From Oscarella lobularis (taxonomy: Eukaryota > Porifera > Homoscleromorpha > Homosclerophorida > Oscarellidae): DNA of 64,000 nt. Made by a program: the position numbers and the translations under genes. The DNA lies in the NCBI RefSeq assembly GCF_947507565.1, contig NC_089175.1:5755733-5819732 (forward strand), in the 5' to 3' direction. The notes beneath the pieces were generated by a model. That model saw nothing but the letters and a program-made list of their open reading frames with translations, did no database searches and had not been told where the DNA came from. Below are positions 42,678 to 56,400 of this stretch, piece by piece (position 1 is the first letter of the stretch; each line of letters opens with the position of its first letter).

Positions 42678-42699
42678 CCCCCCCCCCCCCCCCCCCCCC
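42678..42699. repeat. Homopolymer run of 22 C
   Basis: This is an intergenic poly-C run between the ankyrin gene and the fibrinogen-related gene. I see nothing else in 42402-42836. Confidence 0.9.
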
Positions 42700-42836
42700 G
42701 GCGCCTGTGATCTCAAATAGTTTCCACCGACACTCATAGTATTTCATTGATCAGACAGATATGCATGCACACACCACAGAGGAAAAAACGAACGACAGAC
42801 GGACGTCAGCATGCATGCAAGTGATTCTTGAGTCCC

Positions 42837-44396
42837 TCACTTGATAAAGACGTTAGCAGTGGTATAGATGACCTTGTCGCCGTTATCGGCCCAGCAGCCG
42901 GCGCCGTTGCCGCTAACGACCGTAGCCTCTCCGGGAACGCACGAGTAGCCGTCGGCGCCGACGCCGATGTGCGAATCGGTCGTCCAACAATCGAACTCGT
43001 TGTTGGAAACGATTCCGATGCGAACGCGATGGTTACTCGGCGAATTGGGATTCGGATTCACATTGAATCCTTCCTAGAAAAATTAATCAATAGATTTGAA
43101 ATTTTGACTTCTTAATTAATTAATTAAACCTGATTGCATTGCGTTTGCAATGACGACTCGGGCACGAGATTTTTCCACGCCTTTCGTCCCTGCGCAATCC
43201 ATTTGTACTTGTTGTCGGCGATGACGTCAAAAAGACTGCTCGCGTGGAACGGAATCGTTATCTGTCGTATCGTTCCATTGTCGGTCTTCATGACGATCAT
43301 GACCTCTTTGATTGGCATCGTCCAATAGCTAGGTAGAAGGACTTCCTTATCGGGATCGAGTCCGGGGTTCTTTAGTTCGGTTTTCGACGTCCAGAGTTTG
43401 CTATTGTAATTGAACGTGTCATTCCAACCCATGACATTCATAACAAGGGTGTAACCCTCATAGCAATAACTCTAAATTGAGAAAAACACGTCACGAAACC
43501 GAGCTGTATATAAGTTCTCGTTTACTTTGAAGACTGGGGTACTTGGTTTTGGTTTGAGATAAAAAATGCCGTCGTCGGTTCTACCGGCGTCGTATAGCGA
43601 TTGACACGACGTTGCCGGGTTCCTTTCGGAACCGTATTCCGGCTTCGCACCGCTCCAAGATCCTTTGGTGCAATATTCCACGTCGTCGATTGCCGCGTTG
43701 TACCTAACGTATCCTACGGTCCGAGGCTATTAGCAAACAGCGCGAAAAATGTTTTTCTTTGATTTACCTTCAAATTGAGCGGTGCAGGAAGCTGTAGCAA
43801 GGGGCAGGGCTAAAGATAAAGAATTCATGTTTAATTATGAGATTCTCGACGAGGCTAAACTGACCTGGAGGACAGGTGCATTGGGTCGGTGACTCGGCTA
43901 CCGGTTCTGAAACCAAATTGCATCAGTCCTAGTCTCACCTTCAATTTCCCATTTCGCGCATTTGCTAATTACTGATCGACACCAGTAAGCGGAACAGTTC
44001 GCGCTTTTCGGTCTCGAACGCGTTAATTAGCTAAATGGTACAGTACTTTCGTAGAGTGGTTTGGTAGATGATTCTTTCGTTGGAGCAGCCAGAATAGTAT
44101 CCGTTGCTGAAGCGAAGGATCTTCTCTGAGAATTCGTAGATTATTGATCGACTTACATTCCGTATTCAATCTCTTCAGTTCGTTTTCCAATTCGGCTTCA
44201 ATTTCTTCCTCTGACGTCTCGAGCAAGCGACCCTATAGACTCCGGTATTTAGTAGCGTTCTCGGTTGTTTGTGCGCGTACTTCATCGTTTTGGCCCAGTG
44301 CGCTTGCAGCAAGAAGCGCGAGGAGAGCAATCCCTTCATACACCAATAAAACTAGACCGCCGTTTCCTTGAAAAAACCCTACCGATTTGCATAGTA
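42837..44396 (-). CDS. Secreted protein with a fibrinogen-related (FReD-like) C-terminal domain
   Basis: Several exons lie on the minus strand. The 5' part encodes a hydrophobic leader (IALLALLAASALGQNDE), a coiled-coil stretch (ETSEEEIEAELENELKRLN) and a short Cys/Pro linker (PTQCTCPPG). The main domain reads NPATSCQSLYDAGRTDDGIF, SYCYEGYTLVMNVMG, LPSYWTMPIKEV, FDVIADNKYKWIAQGRKAW, CNQEGFNVNP, RIGIVSNNEFDCWTTDSHIG and GDKVIYTTANVFIK (stop at 42837). This pattern matches fibrinogen-related proteins annotated as skeletal organic matrix protein 5-like in cnidarians. No ATG was found in frame before the leader, so an upstream mini-exon is likely and the 5' limit is approximate. Confidence 0.75.
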
Positions 44397-44678
44397 ATAG
44401 AGACTGTGAGCGACTGAGTGAGCGCTTCTCTCTCGAATGACAATAGACTAGCAAACGCGTCGGTAAAATGCCCTTGTTGGATGTGTCCTATCACCTCGAT
44501 AGGTGTGCTTAAAATTCGACTATAAAAATGTGGCACGTGCGCTGACGTCCGCGGGGGATAAAATAACCGATCACGTGCTGATCGAATCAAATGAATGAGT
44601 ACAAGACATTAGTAGAAACAGTATCCTCTTGCGTACGTACTGTAGACGCAGTACGCCCACCGCGCGAACGGCCACACG
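44397..44678. promoter_or_regulatory. Shared promoter region of the FReD gene and PDE9A
   Basis: The two genes start head to head less than 300 bases apart. A TATA-like TTTTTATAGTCG lies on the minus strand near 44521, and CACGTG at 44535 and 44574. Confidence 0.4.
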
Positions 44679-47253
44679 ATGGGAACGGGCGCATCGCGCA
44701 ACGCCGCCGAGAAGCGAATCTACGTGGAATGGCAGGGAAGCGTCCAAGCCGTAAGCAACACAAGAAAGTCACGCCTCTCAACAGAAAATAAACGCAACGT
44801 TACGCGCTCGTTACTCGAGTAGGTCGTCTTTTCGGCGAGCTGTGCGACGCGCGACTTCAAGGACCTGCTGGGCGCCGTTGCCAAAGTCAATCGGTACGAA
44901 CGCAGCGCGAGAATCCCCGTTTTCCACGCGTTTCTTCCCTAACGCGATCGCTTGCGTTCTTTAGATGGTCGTCGATCAGTTTGGCGTCGCGCAATGGTGA
45001 TCTCGTCGTCGTTTCGCCGTCGCTGCCTGCGAATTCTCAAAGGCAAGATGGCAACTGTTGTCTTTCCTTTCTAATTAGCATCCGCTCGCATCCTAGCAAT
45101 CCGTACGTTCTCACGATAACGACGGACGATTCCGGTACGCAACGACGCTCTCGAACGAGCTCGAATGATCGTTTTCTTATCGTTCAGGAGACCGCGAAAT
45201 GTTCAAGGACGTTTTGGATCGCGTCGCGGCAGAATTTTCTCGGTACAGTGCGAAAGATTAGTGCGAGGCGAGAGTCATTCAGTGGTTTCCCCCCGTACTA
45301 CGCACTAGGGCGTTTGAAGTGGCCGAATTGAAAGAGGATTTGAAGAGACGAATGACTGATTTGGAACAGAGAGCCTCAGGCGAGAGAAAAGCTCTTTTTT
45401 CAATTAAATAATTAATCTAATAAAAAATTTTTATTACAGTTGTCGGTCTCAAAGCAGTTGAAATCGACAAATGCAAAGCGGACTTGGCCGAACTTCGCGA
45501 GGAAATGAGACGAGGGTACGTTTGTTATTTTTAATTAATTATCAATTTATTTATTTTTGATGATGGTCCGTAGTTCTATCTCGTCTCCACGCTGCTACAA
45601 TTGCCTTCACAGTTCGGAGTCGCGATCGTTTCTTCCCTTGAAACGCGAAGTGCCTTCTTATCCAAAGGTAGTCACAACCTTCAGGTAAACTCGATTACTG
45701 ATTTTTTTTCTTTTTAGTACACACTGTCAGAGGAAACGCGAGAATATCTCAAGAAGCCGACGTTTGATATTTGGCACTGGGAAGCGAATGAGGTCAATTG
45801 AACTTGGGGTAAAATATTTTTATTTCTGATTGTTTATTCTTCTTATAGATGCTGTGTCTATTGGAGCATATGTACCATGAGCTGGGCCTTGTGAACGAAT
45901 TCTCCATGAATCCCATTGTTTTGAAACGCTGGCTGGTAAGGAAAGGGGGAATAGGGAAGAATGCCTGTATCTCTGTTTTCTAGCTGTGTGTTCAAGAAAA
46001 CTACAGGAACAATCCCTTTCACAATTTTCGTCATTGCTTCTGCGTCACTCAAATGGCGAGGAGATTATGTATCTTTGGAAAATTTTTATTGATTTCTTTT
46101 TAGATGTATGGAATGATTCATCTGTGCAATCTTCAAGATTTTATGAGTCGCGTCGACCTTGGAATTCTTCTCACCGCCTGCATATGCCACGACGTTGATC
46201 ATCCTGGCTACAACAACGCGTAATAGATACATAAATGATAAAAATTAAAATTGTATATTTTGCTGTCAGTTATCAAGTCAATGCCCGGACGGAGTTGGCG
46301 ATTCGCTACAACGATATGTCACCTCTGGAGAATCATCACTGTGCCGTCGCCTTTCAAATATTGGGCAATCCAGAATGCAACATATTTGCAAATGTTGACA
46401 AGGCAACGTTCATGAAAGTCCGCTCTGTGAGTACCACCAAAACCAAAGGAATTCTTATATACTTATTATTGATTTCTATGTAGGGAATGATTAAACTCAT
46501 TCTTGGCACTGATATGGCTCATCACAGCGAAATTCTTGGCCGCTTCAAGGATCGAACGGCGTCATTTTCATTTGATAACGAGGAGGATATGGAAGTGGTA
46601 CGTAAAACTCGTTCTCAATAAATAAATAAATACGTATAGATTATGTTTTTGCTTGAAAAAAGCTTAAAATGATGCTGGTGAAGTGCTGCGACATTTCGAA
46701 CGAAGTCAGACCGACGGAAGTGTCCGAGCCGTGGGTCGACTGTCTCCTGGAAGAGTATTTTAATCAGGCAAGATTATTGCTATCAGTATTTTTATTTTTT
46801 TAAAGTATCTTTACTAGGGAGACCGAGAGAAACGCGAAGGCCTTCCAGTCGCTCCTCTCATGGATCGCGACAAGATGACAAAGCCGTCGGCTCAAATTGG
46901 CTTCATCAAATACGTTCTCATACCCCTTTTTCAGACCGTTTCCAAGGTAAGGCGTATATATGGAGACCATATGCTTTTGAGATGATTTCTTTTAGCTCTT
47001 TCCTCAATTGGAAGACACGATGATTACGCAACTGCGTGCCGCTCAGCAGCACTACGCCGGCCTCCAGGAAATCGAAGACATATTGAAGGAGGACGACAAG
47101 AAACAGGTACTGTAAAAATGTATCTTTTTTTATTTAGCATGGTTGAATTTTCTCTTATAGGAAAAGATCAAAGAGAAGCTGAGATCTCTTTCCAAGAATT
47201 CTTCTACGACTCAGCTCGCGTCTCCTGTTACTACTACTACGACTGTATTGTAG
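44679..47253 (+). CDS. PDE9A: cGMP-specific 3',5'-cyclic phosphodiesterase 9A
   Basis: The gene starts [20 protein letters not shown]; the glycine at position 2 could be myristoylated. The N-terminal part ([24 protein letters not shown]) and the helix [33 protein letters not shown] follow human PDE9A closely. The catalytic domain has [20 protein letters not shown], the metal-binding [11 protein letters not shown] and [52 protein letters not shown] and [19 protein letters not shown]. It hydrolyses cGMP. About 14 exons are joined by short introns; that at 45380-45439 uses a GC donor, and 45043-45078 may do so too. The end is at 47253, only 242 bases before MASK. Confidence 0.95.
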
Positions 47254-47494
47254 TTTGTTTATACGCTTTTTCCCGGTTTGTGGTAGCTTTAATCCGTTTA
47301 TATTTATCTAGGCTAATGTCAATTTCGCGCTGTAAAACCGACACGCCTCCACCATGCCATCCACACGTGCTCTTCCCGATACGGGACGTCGATATCCTTT
47401 CCTCGTCCCCACGATTCCCAGTCAAAAAGCCGCAAGTTTCGTCTCCCAGGCTCGCTCCCCCAATCGAAACGCAACCCGAATCCACTTGCATCCA

Positions 47495-50400
47495 ATGGCA
47501 TCGGCAACGCCCGCGCCTATCGACACCGACTCGGAACTCGCGCCTCCCTCTCCGACCGTCCTCGCCGTCGATTCGCCGCCAACCGACCCCAAGCAAGTCG
47601 ACGTCGCAACGCAGGCGCGTCTCGAAGCGCTCCTCGAAGCGGCGGGCGTCGTCTCGTCGACCGAGGAGGCGCGACGCGCTCTCGCCGACCCCGAGATCCT
47701 TCGACGCCTCACGAACAGCGTCTCGTCGGCGCTCGACGAAGCGGCGGCCGCCCTATCGCGCATACGCACGGAAAACGAGCAAGCGGAGCCGCGCCACGCC
47801 GCCGCCGCCGAAGAGGGTTCGGGGCCCCCCGGCGGCGCGGACGATTCGACGGCGGCGGCGCCGCGACGCAATTCGCTCGCCGATCTCTACGCTTCGGGCG
47901 ACGTCGGCGCGCTGAGTCGACTTTTGACGGACGGCAAGGGGCTCCACGATCTTTCGATCGAGGAGAGCGATTCCCTACTGAGTCTCGCCTGTTCGGCCGG
48001 CTATTTCGAGTTGGCGCAAGTGCTTCTCGCCATGCGATCGGGAGGAAACGACGAAGGTGCGAGAACAACAGAAAACCCCTCTATTCATTCTATTCTTACG
48101 GCACGCCGTAATCTTTTTTTTTTTTTTTTAACAAAAGGTTTTTTGAAGTGCGATTCGACGGCGCTGATGGAAGCGGCGAGCGCCGGTCACGTGGACATCG
48201 TGAAACTGCTGAAGGAACACGGAGCGGACGTGAACGCCCAATCGGAGGCGGGCAACACGGCGTTGACGTACGCCGCGTGCGGCGGCTTCGAAGACGTCGT
48301 CGAGGTGACGGAAATTCACATACGGGACTTTGAGAAAATATCTTAATTTAATTAATTTTTTTCCCCTCTTAGGTTCTCTTGGATGCCGGTGCGAAGATCG
48401 AGGAGCAGAACGAGAGCGGTCACACGCCGCTGATGGAGGCGGCGAGCGCCGGTCACGTGGGCGTGGCTAAGTTGCTGATCGAGCACGGGGCCAAGGTGAA
48501 TACGCCGTCGAACGAGTTCAAGGAGACGGCGCTGACGCTCGCTGCCTATAAGGGTGAGAGTGTCGCAGGAGATAAATAATTTGATTTTATTGATTCTTTT
48601 TGTACCATAGGGCATGCTGACATGGTGAAGTTTCTCTTGGAGAACGGCGCCGATAAGGAACACAAGACCGACGAGATGCACAACGCGCTGATGGAAGCGT
48701 GCATGGTGAATATTAATAAATGATCATATTAATAATTAATCGTGTTTTGTCTTCTCTCCCAAAGGATGGCCACGTGGAAGTGGCGACGATTTTGCTCAAT
48801 CACGGTGCCCAAGTAAGAGCTATAATATCAGACTCCTTTCATTGATCTATTGATTTATTGATTTTTATAGATCAATATGCCGGTGGACGGCTTCGAAGCT
48901 CCACTCACTTTGGCCGCGTGCGGCGGTCACACGGACTTGGCTCGCTTGCTCATCGACTGCGGCGCCAATTTGGAAGAACTCAACGACGAAGGGTGAGTTA
49001 ATTCATTAATTAATAATTAATCGTAAGATCTGATTTTATTTATTTGCTTAGTTACACGCCTTTGATGGAGGCTGCGCGTGAAGGAAATGACGTCATGTGC
49101 CTGCTGGTGGAAAGCGGTATAAGCTTCCTCTCGCTCGCTCTAAAAACATAGGGGTCACCACGCAAGGCAGGAAGGAACTCTCGGATCTATTTTTAGGTGC
49201 CAACGTGAACGCAATCACGGAGGAGACCCAAGAGACGCCGCTGAGTCTAGCGTGCTGTGGAGGCGTCGTAGAAGTGGCAACCTATCTACTGGACCACGGT
49301 AAGAAAAGAAGATAAATGAATCAATAATAATTTAATGTCTTAGGTGCTGATATTGAGCTTGGCGCTTCGACTCCGATTATGGAGGCGGCTCAAGAGGGGC
49401 ACTACGATCTCGTCAAGGTTCTCTTGGAGCGTGGAGCCAAGGCGAATGCCGTCTCCTCCAATGGGGATTCGGCACTCGTTCTCTGCTGTAGCAACGGACA
49501 CACGGACGTCGCCGAACTTCTTCTCAACGCTGGAGCCGACTTGGTGCGGGGAAATTATTAATTGCGTAGGCGTGGTTATTGATTTATTGATTTTTTGCGT
49601 ATAGGAACACAAGGCGGAGGGTGGAAGAACGCCGCTGATGAAAGCGGCGCGAGCCGGACACCTATCGACGACTCAGTTCCTCATATCAAGAGGCTAGATT
49701 AAAATTATTTATTAATATTATTAGTTTTTTATTTTATTATTTGTTTTTTCTCTAGGGGCGGTCGTGAATCGCAAGACGGCAAATAACGATCACACGGTTC
49801 TTTCTCTCGCCTGCGCCGGCGGTCATCTTCCCATCGTGGAGCTGCTTCTCGCGCGCGGCGCCGATCCAACTCACATCCTCAAGGTAAATAAGCCATTGTG
49901 TTCTGCCCACGTGGTTCGGGGGCCGATCCTCGCTTTTGTTTTGATTGACCCGCACTATTTGACGGCCTCGCGGTCACTCACTAGTATTTCTGTAGTGTCT
50001 TTGTATTGGGCGGTATTCTCCATACATGTGTACACTGCGTAGTGTACAAGGCCTTTGCTTTCCTATTTTATCCTGTAGCTATTAACTGTTCTCCCGTCCT
50101 TTATCTGTAAACGGTTATTGCTGCTTATAACAGCACTTATCTAAAATGGCAAGGACGTGCCTCCTAAAATTTTCTGGGGCCTATAGAAAACCTCAACCCC
50201 CCCCCCCCCCCCCCCCCCCCCCCCACACTCAAAAATTCTGAGCAGAACTCCGACTGTCTATAAGTATTACTAATCTTATCGATCGATCTAGGATTCTTCT
50301 ACTATGCTGATCGAAGCGTCGAAGGGAGGTCACGTGGATGTAGCGGCTCTCCTTCTCAATCACGGAAGCGGTCACGCGGCACCGCCGCCTCCCGCCGCCG

Positions 50401-53400
50401 CCGCCACCCCGTCCGTCAAATCCAAAATGCAGACGGCAAAATCCGCTCAACTGACAGCAAAAATCAAAAAATCTCAAAAAGCGCCCGTCATTGTCGTCGA
50501 CGATCATCCGGGACCACCCAAACCGTCTCCCGTCGCGCCGCCGTCGTCATCAGCGACGTCGTCCATCGACGCGGCGACGTTTCCATCGTTCGCGTCGATT
50601 CCGCCGACGGCGCTCTACACCGGCATGGGCTTGACGGAAACGGACGCGATTGCCATGGCGACGGAGTTGAATCGTCGTTTCATTCCGCCGCCGCCGACGC
50701 GCTCGCCGCCGCGTCTTTCCGTCGACGAAATCGAGGAGCGAATCAGTCCCGAAGGACAGGAGAAGCCGAGAATCGCGTCGGCGTCGGCGGGAGCTGTGAC
50801 GTCATCGTCAACGACGACGACGTCGACGTCTTCGTCGATTATCAATTCTCTCGCGTTGGAATCGGGCGCCGAGACGTTGCAACAATTCGCGTTGATGGCG
50901 AAGAAGTTTGCGGCGGCGGAGACGGCGACGGCGGCGACGACGTCCGGCGACGACGCTCCCGGACACGGGTTCAATTTCACGTTCAACGGTGCGGAGGGGG
51001 CAGGCGCGGGGCAGGTAGATTCGTTGGAATTTGCTACTCCCGATCTTCCTTCAGAGGCGACGGCCGCGGCGTTGGGATTGAGCGGAAAGGGCGCGGGATT
51101 CCAACCGGCGGGAGTGCTCGCCGGCGCGGAAGAAGCGCAATACGGTGAGGATAGAAATTCAAATTATTTATTTAATTATTTATTTTTTTATTATTAGATC
51201 TTGGTACGTTCAAGCCGTCGTTCTGCACTCACGATCATCGTCATCATCATCATCATCATCATCATCACCATCATCATGATTCTCCTCAGCCTCAGCCTCA
51301 GCCGCAGGTGGAACAGCAGCCGCCTTCTTCCTATGAGCGCTACATGGATACCGTGGACTATCCCGGGCTGCGACGTCAACCGGCGCTTCCCGCTGGTCCG
51401 CCGATCGATATCGACATGCAAACGGAGAGCAATCACGATACGGCGTTGACTCTGGCGTGCGCTGGGGGTCACGACGATCTGGTGGAGCTTCTGTTGAGAA
51501 AAGGCGCCGATTTAGAACACAGAGACAAAAAGGGTGCGAATCAAACTATACATAGATAAATATTCAAAATAATGATTTCCTTTAGGGTATACTCCATTGA
51601 TTTTGGCCGCTACGGCTGGTCATTCGACGACGGTTGATATTCTGCTTCAACACGGGGCCGTTATAGAGGCGCAGTCCGATCGAACGAAGGACACCGCTCT
51701 TTCGTTGGCTTGCTCAGGCGGACGGTTAGAGGTAAGGTGCACTTTATATAGCTCAGTAATTGATTAATTTTTTGTTTTGAGGTTGTTGATATTCTGTTGG
51801 CTCACAATGCTGACTACGAGCATCGCAACGTGTCCGACTACACGCCGTTGAGTCTCGCCGCGTCCGGCGGATTCGTGAACACGATCAAGACCCTATTGGC
51901 TCACGGTGCGGAAATCAACTCAAGGTCAGAAACGAAACGCAGTCTCATGTACATTAGATAGTCGATAGAGACGATTCCTTGAGCGCTGAAGTAGTATAGA
52001 CTCTTCATACGCAGTGTACATGTATGGCAGACTATTAAGATAGCTATGCATTAGAAATTGTCTTGGAAAAATTTTTTAAATGGTCTTGGGACAATTTTTA
52101 GAATTGTCTTGGAAGTATTTTTAGAATTGTCTTGGGACAATTTTTAAAATTGTCTTGGGACAATTTTAGAGACGGTTCCTTGAGCTGACGCGTACAAGAC
52201 TCTTTCTTCATGCGCAGTGTAGGTAGCTACACTGCGCATGAATTAGACGATAGAGACGATTCCCTTAGGCTGACCCTATATGAAGAAAGAGTCCGACTGT
52301 CACCCAGCTCAAAGAATCACGTGTTATAAATATGCACAGTCAATGCATTAGACATAATTCCTTGAGCACTGAAGTAGTTCCTAGTACTCTTCATACATAT
52401 ATTTCTGTGTCCTTCTCTACTCACATTCATATACATCTGAACCCCATATTATATACACCTGTTTTCCCATTAGAACGGGCAGCAAATTGGGCATCTCGCC
52501 TCTCATGCTCGCCGCCATGAACGGCCACACGGCCGCCGTCAAACTCCTCCTCGATCGCGGCAGCGACATCAACGCTCAAATCGAGACGAATCGCAACACG
52601 GCGCTGACGCTCGCCTGCTTCCAGGGTCGCCACGAAGTCGTCCAGCTCCTCATCGATCGTCGCGCGAACATCGAACATCGCGCGAAAACGGGCCTGACGC
52701 CGCTCATGGAAGCGGCGTCGGGCGGCTACGTCGAAGTCGGACAAATTCTCATACACAGCGGCGCCGACGCCAATGCGTCGCCCGTGCCGTCGTCGAAGGA
52801 CACGGCGCTGACGATCGCCGCCGACAAGGGCCACGGGAAATTCGTCGAATTGTTGCTCAAGCGAAAGGCGCACTTCGACGTGCGGAATAAGAAGGGCGCG
52901 TCGCCGCTCTGGTTGGCGTGCAACGGGGGGCATTATGACGTCGTGCAGGCGCTGGTGAAGGCGGGAGCCGACGTCGATGTCGAGGATAATCGGAAGGTCT
53001 CCTGTCTGATGGCGGCGTTTCGAAAGGCGCACGTGAAAGTCGTCAAGTATATGGTGAAGGTCGTTAATCAGTTTCCTAACGATTCGGATCTTTTGAGAGT
53101 GATATCGGCGATGCCAGACATGGTAAGAGCTATAATCAGTAATAATTTATTATATAATAAATTAGTATGAATTTAAATTTGAATTACGGTTTGAGGTCAT
53201 AGTGTTGTGTTGAAGGTTACTGTAGATTAATTAAATATTAAATCAAATTTTAATTTATACTATTAATTTTCTTTTACAATAAATTAGTATGAATTTAAAT
53301 TTTTTGATTTACAGTTTGAGGTCATAGTGTTGAATGGAAGATTATTAAATAATAAATCAAATTTTAATTTCTACGTAACTATTTATTAATTAATTCTTTT

Positions 53401-56400
53401 TTCATTTTTAATTAGGAACTTGCTAAGAAGTCAAATCTTTGTCGTGACATCATCGTTACGGCGCGCGATCGGCAGGCGGCCGAGGCGAATCGGCACGCGA
53501 ATAGTCTCCTTCGCGAGCTCGCCATGGAGCGCATGAAGGAGGAGAATCGCAAGGAGGCGGTGGCGCGTCGTCGCGACAAGCGAAAGCGACAGAAACAGCG
53601 ACGAAATCAGGAGAAAGAAGAACGCGAGCGCGCTAAAATGACTCAACGTACAGAGCCGGACGGAAGTGAAACAGCGACGACGACGCCACCGGCGGCGGCG
53701 GCGGCGACGCCGTTCGCGGGAAAAGTCGAAGTGACGACAATTACGGCGGAAAACGAAGAAGAGGCGGTGACGGCACCGGCGGCGGCGACGGCGGCTCCTA
53801 CGAAGGCAGTTTCGTCGTCGACGGCACGCGTTTCTAAGAGACAGCAAAGTCAGCGAACCGTGCATGCGTCGTACTCTCACATTAGAGATATATATGCCTT
53901 TAGGCAAAGAGTCCAAAGGATCGCGGCGGAATCGACGTTTATCCTCCGGTGCAAATTCCGTCGAGTCTTCGAAACCGGCGGCGTCGGCGGCTACTCCTTC
54001 GTCGCCGCCGCAGTCGCACGAGTCGTCGGCGACGGCGAGTCCGCGCGGTAAGGGCGTTCGTCGGCCCGAAGACGGCTGGAAAGAAGTCGTTCGAAAGTAT
54101 GGGGAGAGTAGTTCGAGCGATTCGTGAATAAATGCGTTCATAGGTCTAAGAGGATGGTTATTCCGGCGTCCGTTGTGAATCGGATTATTGGGCGGGGAGG
54201 CGTGACGCTGACGGCGGTTCGCGAAGCGACGGGAGCGCACATCGATTTGGACAAGGCGCGATCGGCGCAAGAGAGAATTGTGACTATAAAGTAAGCAGAG
54301 AAACGAACATTAGACTTGCTCCTACAGTATCTTATTTTCTTATAGGGGTTCAACTGACGCTGTACGCGTCGCTAGCAACACGCTGACGTCGCTCATTAGA
54401 GAACCGGATCGCGAAGTCTACGATATTCTTCCGAAGCAGCCCGCGCCGCCGCCGCCGCCGCCGGCTCCGTCGAGCGCCGCGACGCGAAGAACTCGAGACC
54501 CTGTTCCATCATCATCATCGACAACGACGTCACTTCCTTCCTCCGCCGTCGCCAGCGCTCCAATGCCGCCGCCAGTAACGCCGCTCCATTTTCCTAATGT
54601 TTCGTCTCGGCAGCAGCAAACGAAATCTCAGAACGTCGCAGTCAAGTTTCCCGCGAAGACAGCGACGACGACTACGACGACGTCTAAACCGGCGCCTGTA
54701 ACCGTAACAGTCGCCGCGCCAATGAAACCAAAATTCCAGCCACCCGTCAAAACGTCGAGAAATTTCACCGCTCCATCGCCCGTAGCAACGACGACGACGA
54801 CAACGACGACGACGGCAGTAGCAGCGACGACGCAAAAGCCACCCATCAAACGGCAACTCTTCTCCACCGCGGCAGCGGCGGCACCACCAACTCGACAACA
54901 GCGTGCCGCCGCCGTCGCCGCTGCTTCTGCGCCGTCAAACCGCGCGCAACCGCCGCCGTCGACGCAAAACCGATCGAACGTCTCCGTCACGACACAAGTC
55001 GTGCCGTCGCCCGTCGCCACTCCGGCGTGGACGCCGAACCGGAATGTGTGGAATACAGGCGGAAGTCAGAAAACCGTTACTATAACCGAAGCGAAACCGA
55101 GTGCCGTTTCCGTGGCGACGACTATGACGTCATTCACACCGTTGTCTCATTTCGAGCCGCTAATTCCCGCCGCTTCGACGTCCGGTTCGTCGTCGAAAGC
55201 TCCGTCGCCTTTGCAATCGCCGTCTGCCGTCACGACGACGACGACGACGACGGCAGCGTCGCCTGTCGGCGCTTCGCCGTCGTCGAATCAGAGCAAGTCG
55301 CCGGTGCCGATTCCGGGACCGAAGACGTCGCAGAAACCGATCGGCGGCGAGCGTGCGCGCGAATCGCCTTCGCCGTCGTCGGGTGCGACGGAAGAGAAAG
55401 CCGTTTTGCCGATCGGGACGGAGCGGCAGCAGCAGCAGCAAATCATGGAGCCCGTCGCTATGCCGAACGTTTCCGGTTCTGCGGTGATGAGTCGAGGTGG
55501 TGTGACCATGGCGGCGCCGACGACGACGGCGATAAAAGCTCCGAAACCGATTGGGACGGAGAGAAGAACGGCGCGGCGTTCGGAACGAGCCGAACCCGTT
55601 CCAACGGCGATAGTGACTCCAGATTCAGGTACTCCTAGAGAGGAGATGGAAGAGTGTTTGGATGTTGATTTTTTTTCTATTAGGTCGTCCGTCTCACACG
55701 TTTAATCCTCCGTGGGGCATTCCGACTTTCAGACCAGGTCAGCACAGTACGGAGTCAGAGTATCACGGTAAAATTACAATACCTTTTTATTTATTAATCA
55801 TACGTATGATACATCCCTTGGTGATTATTTTATTAATTTTTTCTTCTTTTAGATGCTCCTGTCAGTTGGTCGTTGAGCGGTGTTCCGGTTCCTTCGCAGA
55901 TGGCGGCAGCGGCAGCAGCGTCTCTTCCGGCACCGCCGCCTCCTCCGCCGCCCGTTTCGCATCCGCATCACGGGCGCATGCCTCATTACGGCGGACTCAA
56001 TTCGCTTGCCACACTGCTGGACAAACTCTCCCTGACCAAACACCTAGATCTATTTCAGGTACAAGACTCAATCTTCACCGCGACTCTCAATTCACGTCCT
56101 TCTCTTTTTCTCTAGCAAAATGAAATCGACTTGGACGCTCTCATGCTCATGTCAGAAAAGGATTACGCAGAAATCGGCCTACCAAAGGTATTATTCCCTC
56201 AAAATGTATATATCCTAATACTAATTATCTATTGTTTTCAAGGGACCTCGTATCAAACTTCTCAATGCGACGCGACGCCGCGTCGACGACACGGGCAGCG
56301 GCAGCGGCGAACCATTTACGTCGCCTCTGACGTCACCGTCTCCAGTCACCTCAACGCCCGTCGCCTTTGCTCCGTACGCGTCGTCGGGATCCGGAGAACT

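Noticed and set aside
47354-47494. Upstream in-frame ATG of MASK (MPSTRALPDTG)
   Set aside because: The region is low in family similarity and overlaps the probable leader; the ATG at 47495 suits the family better.
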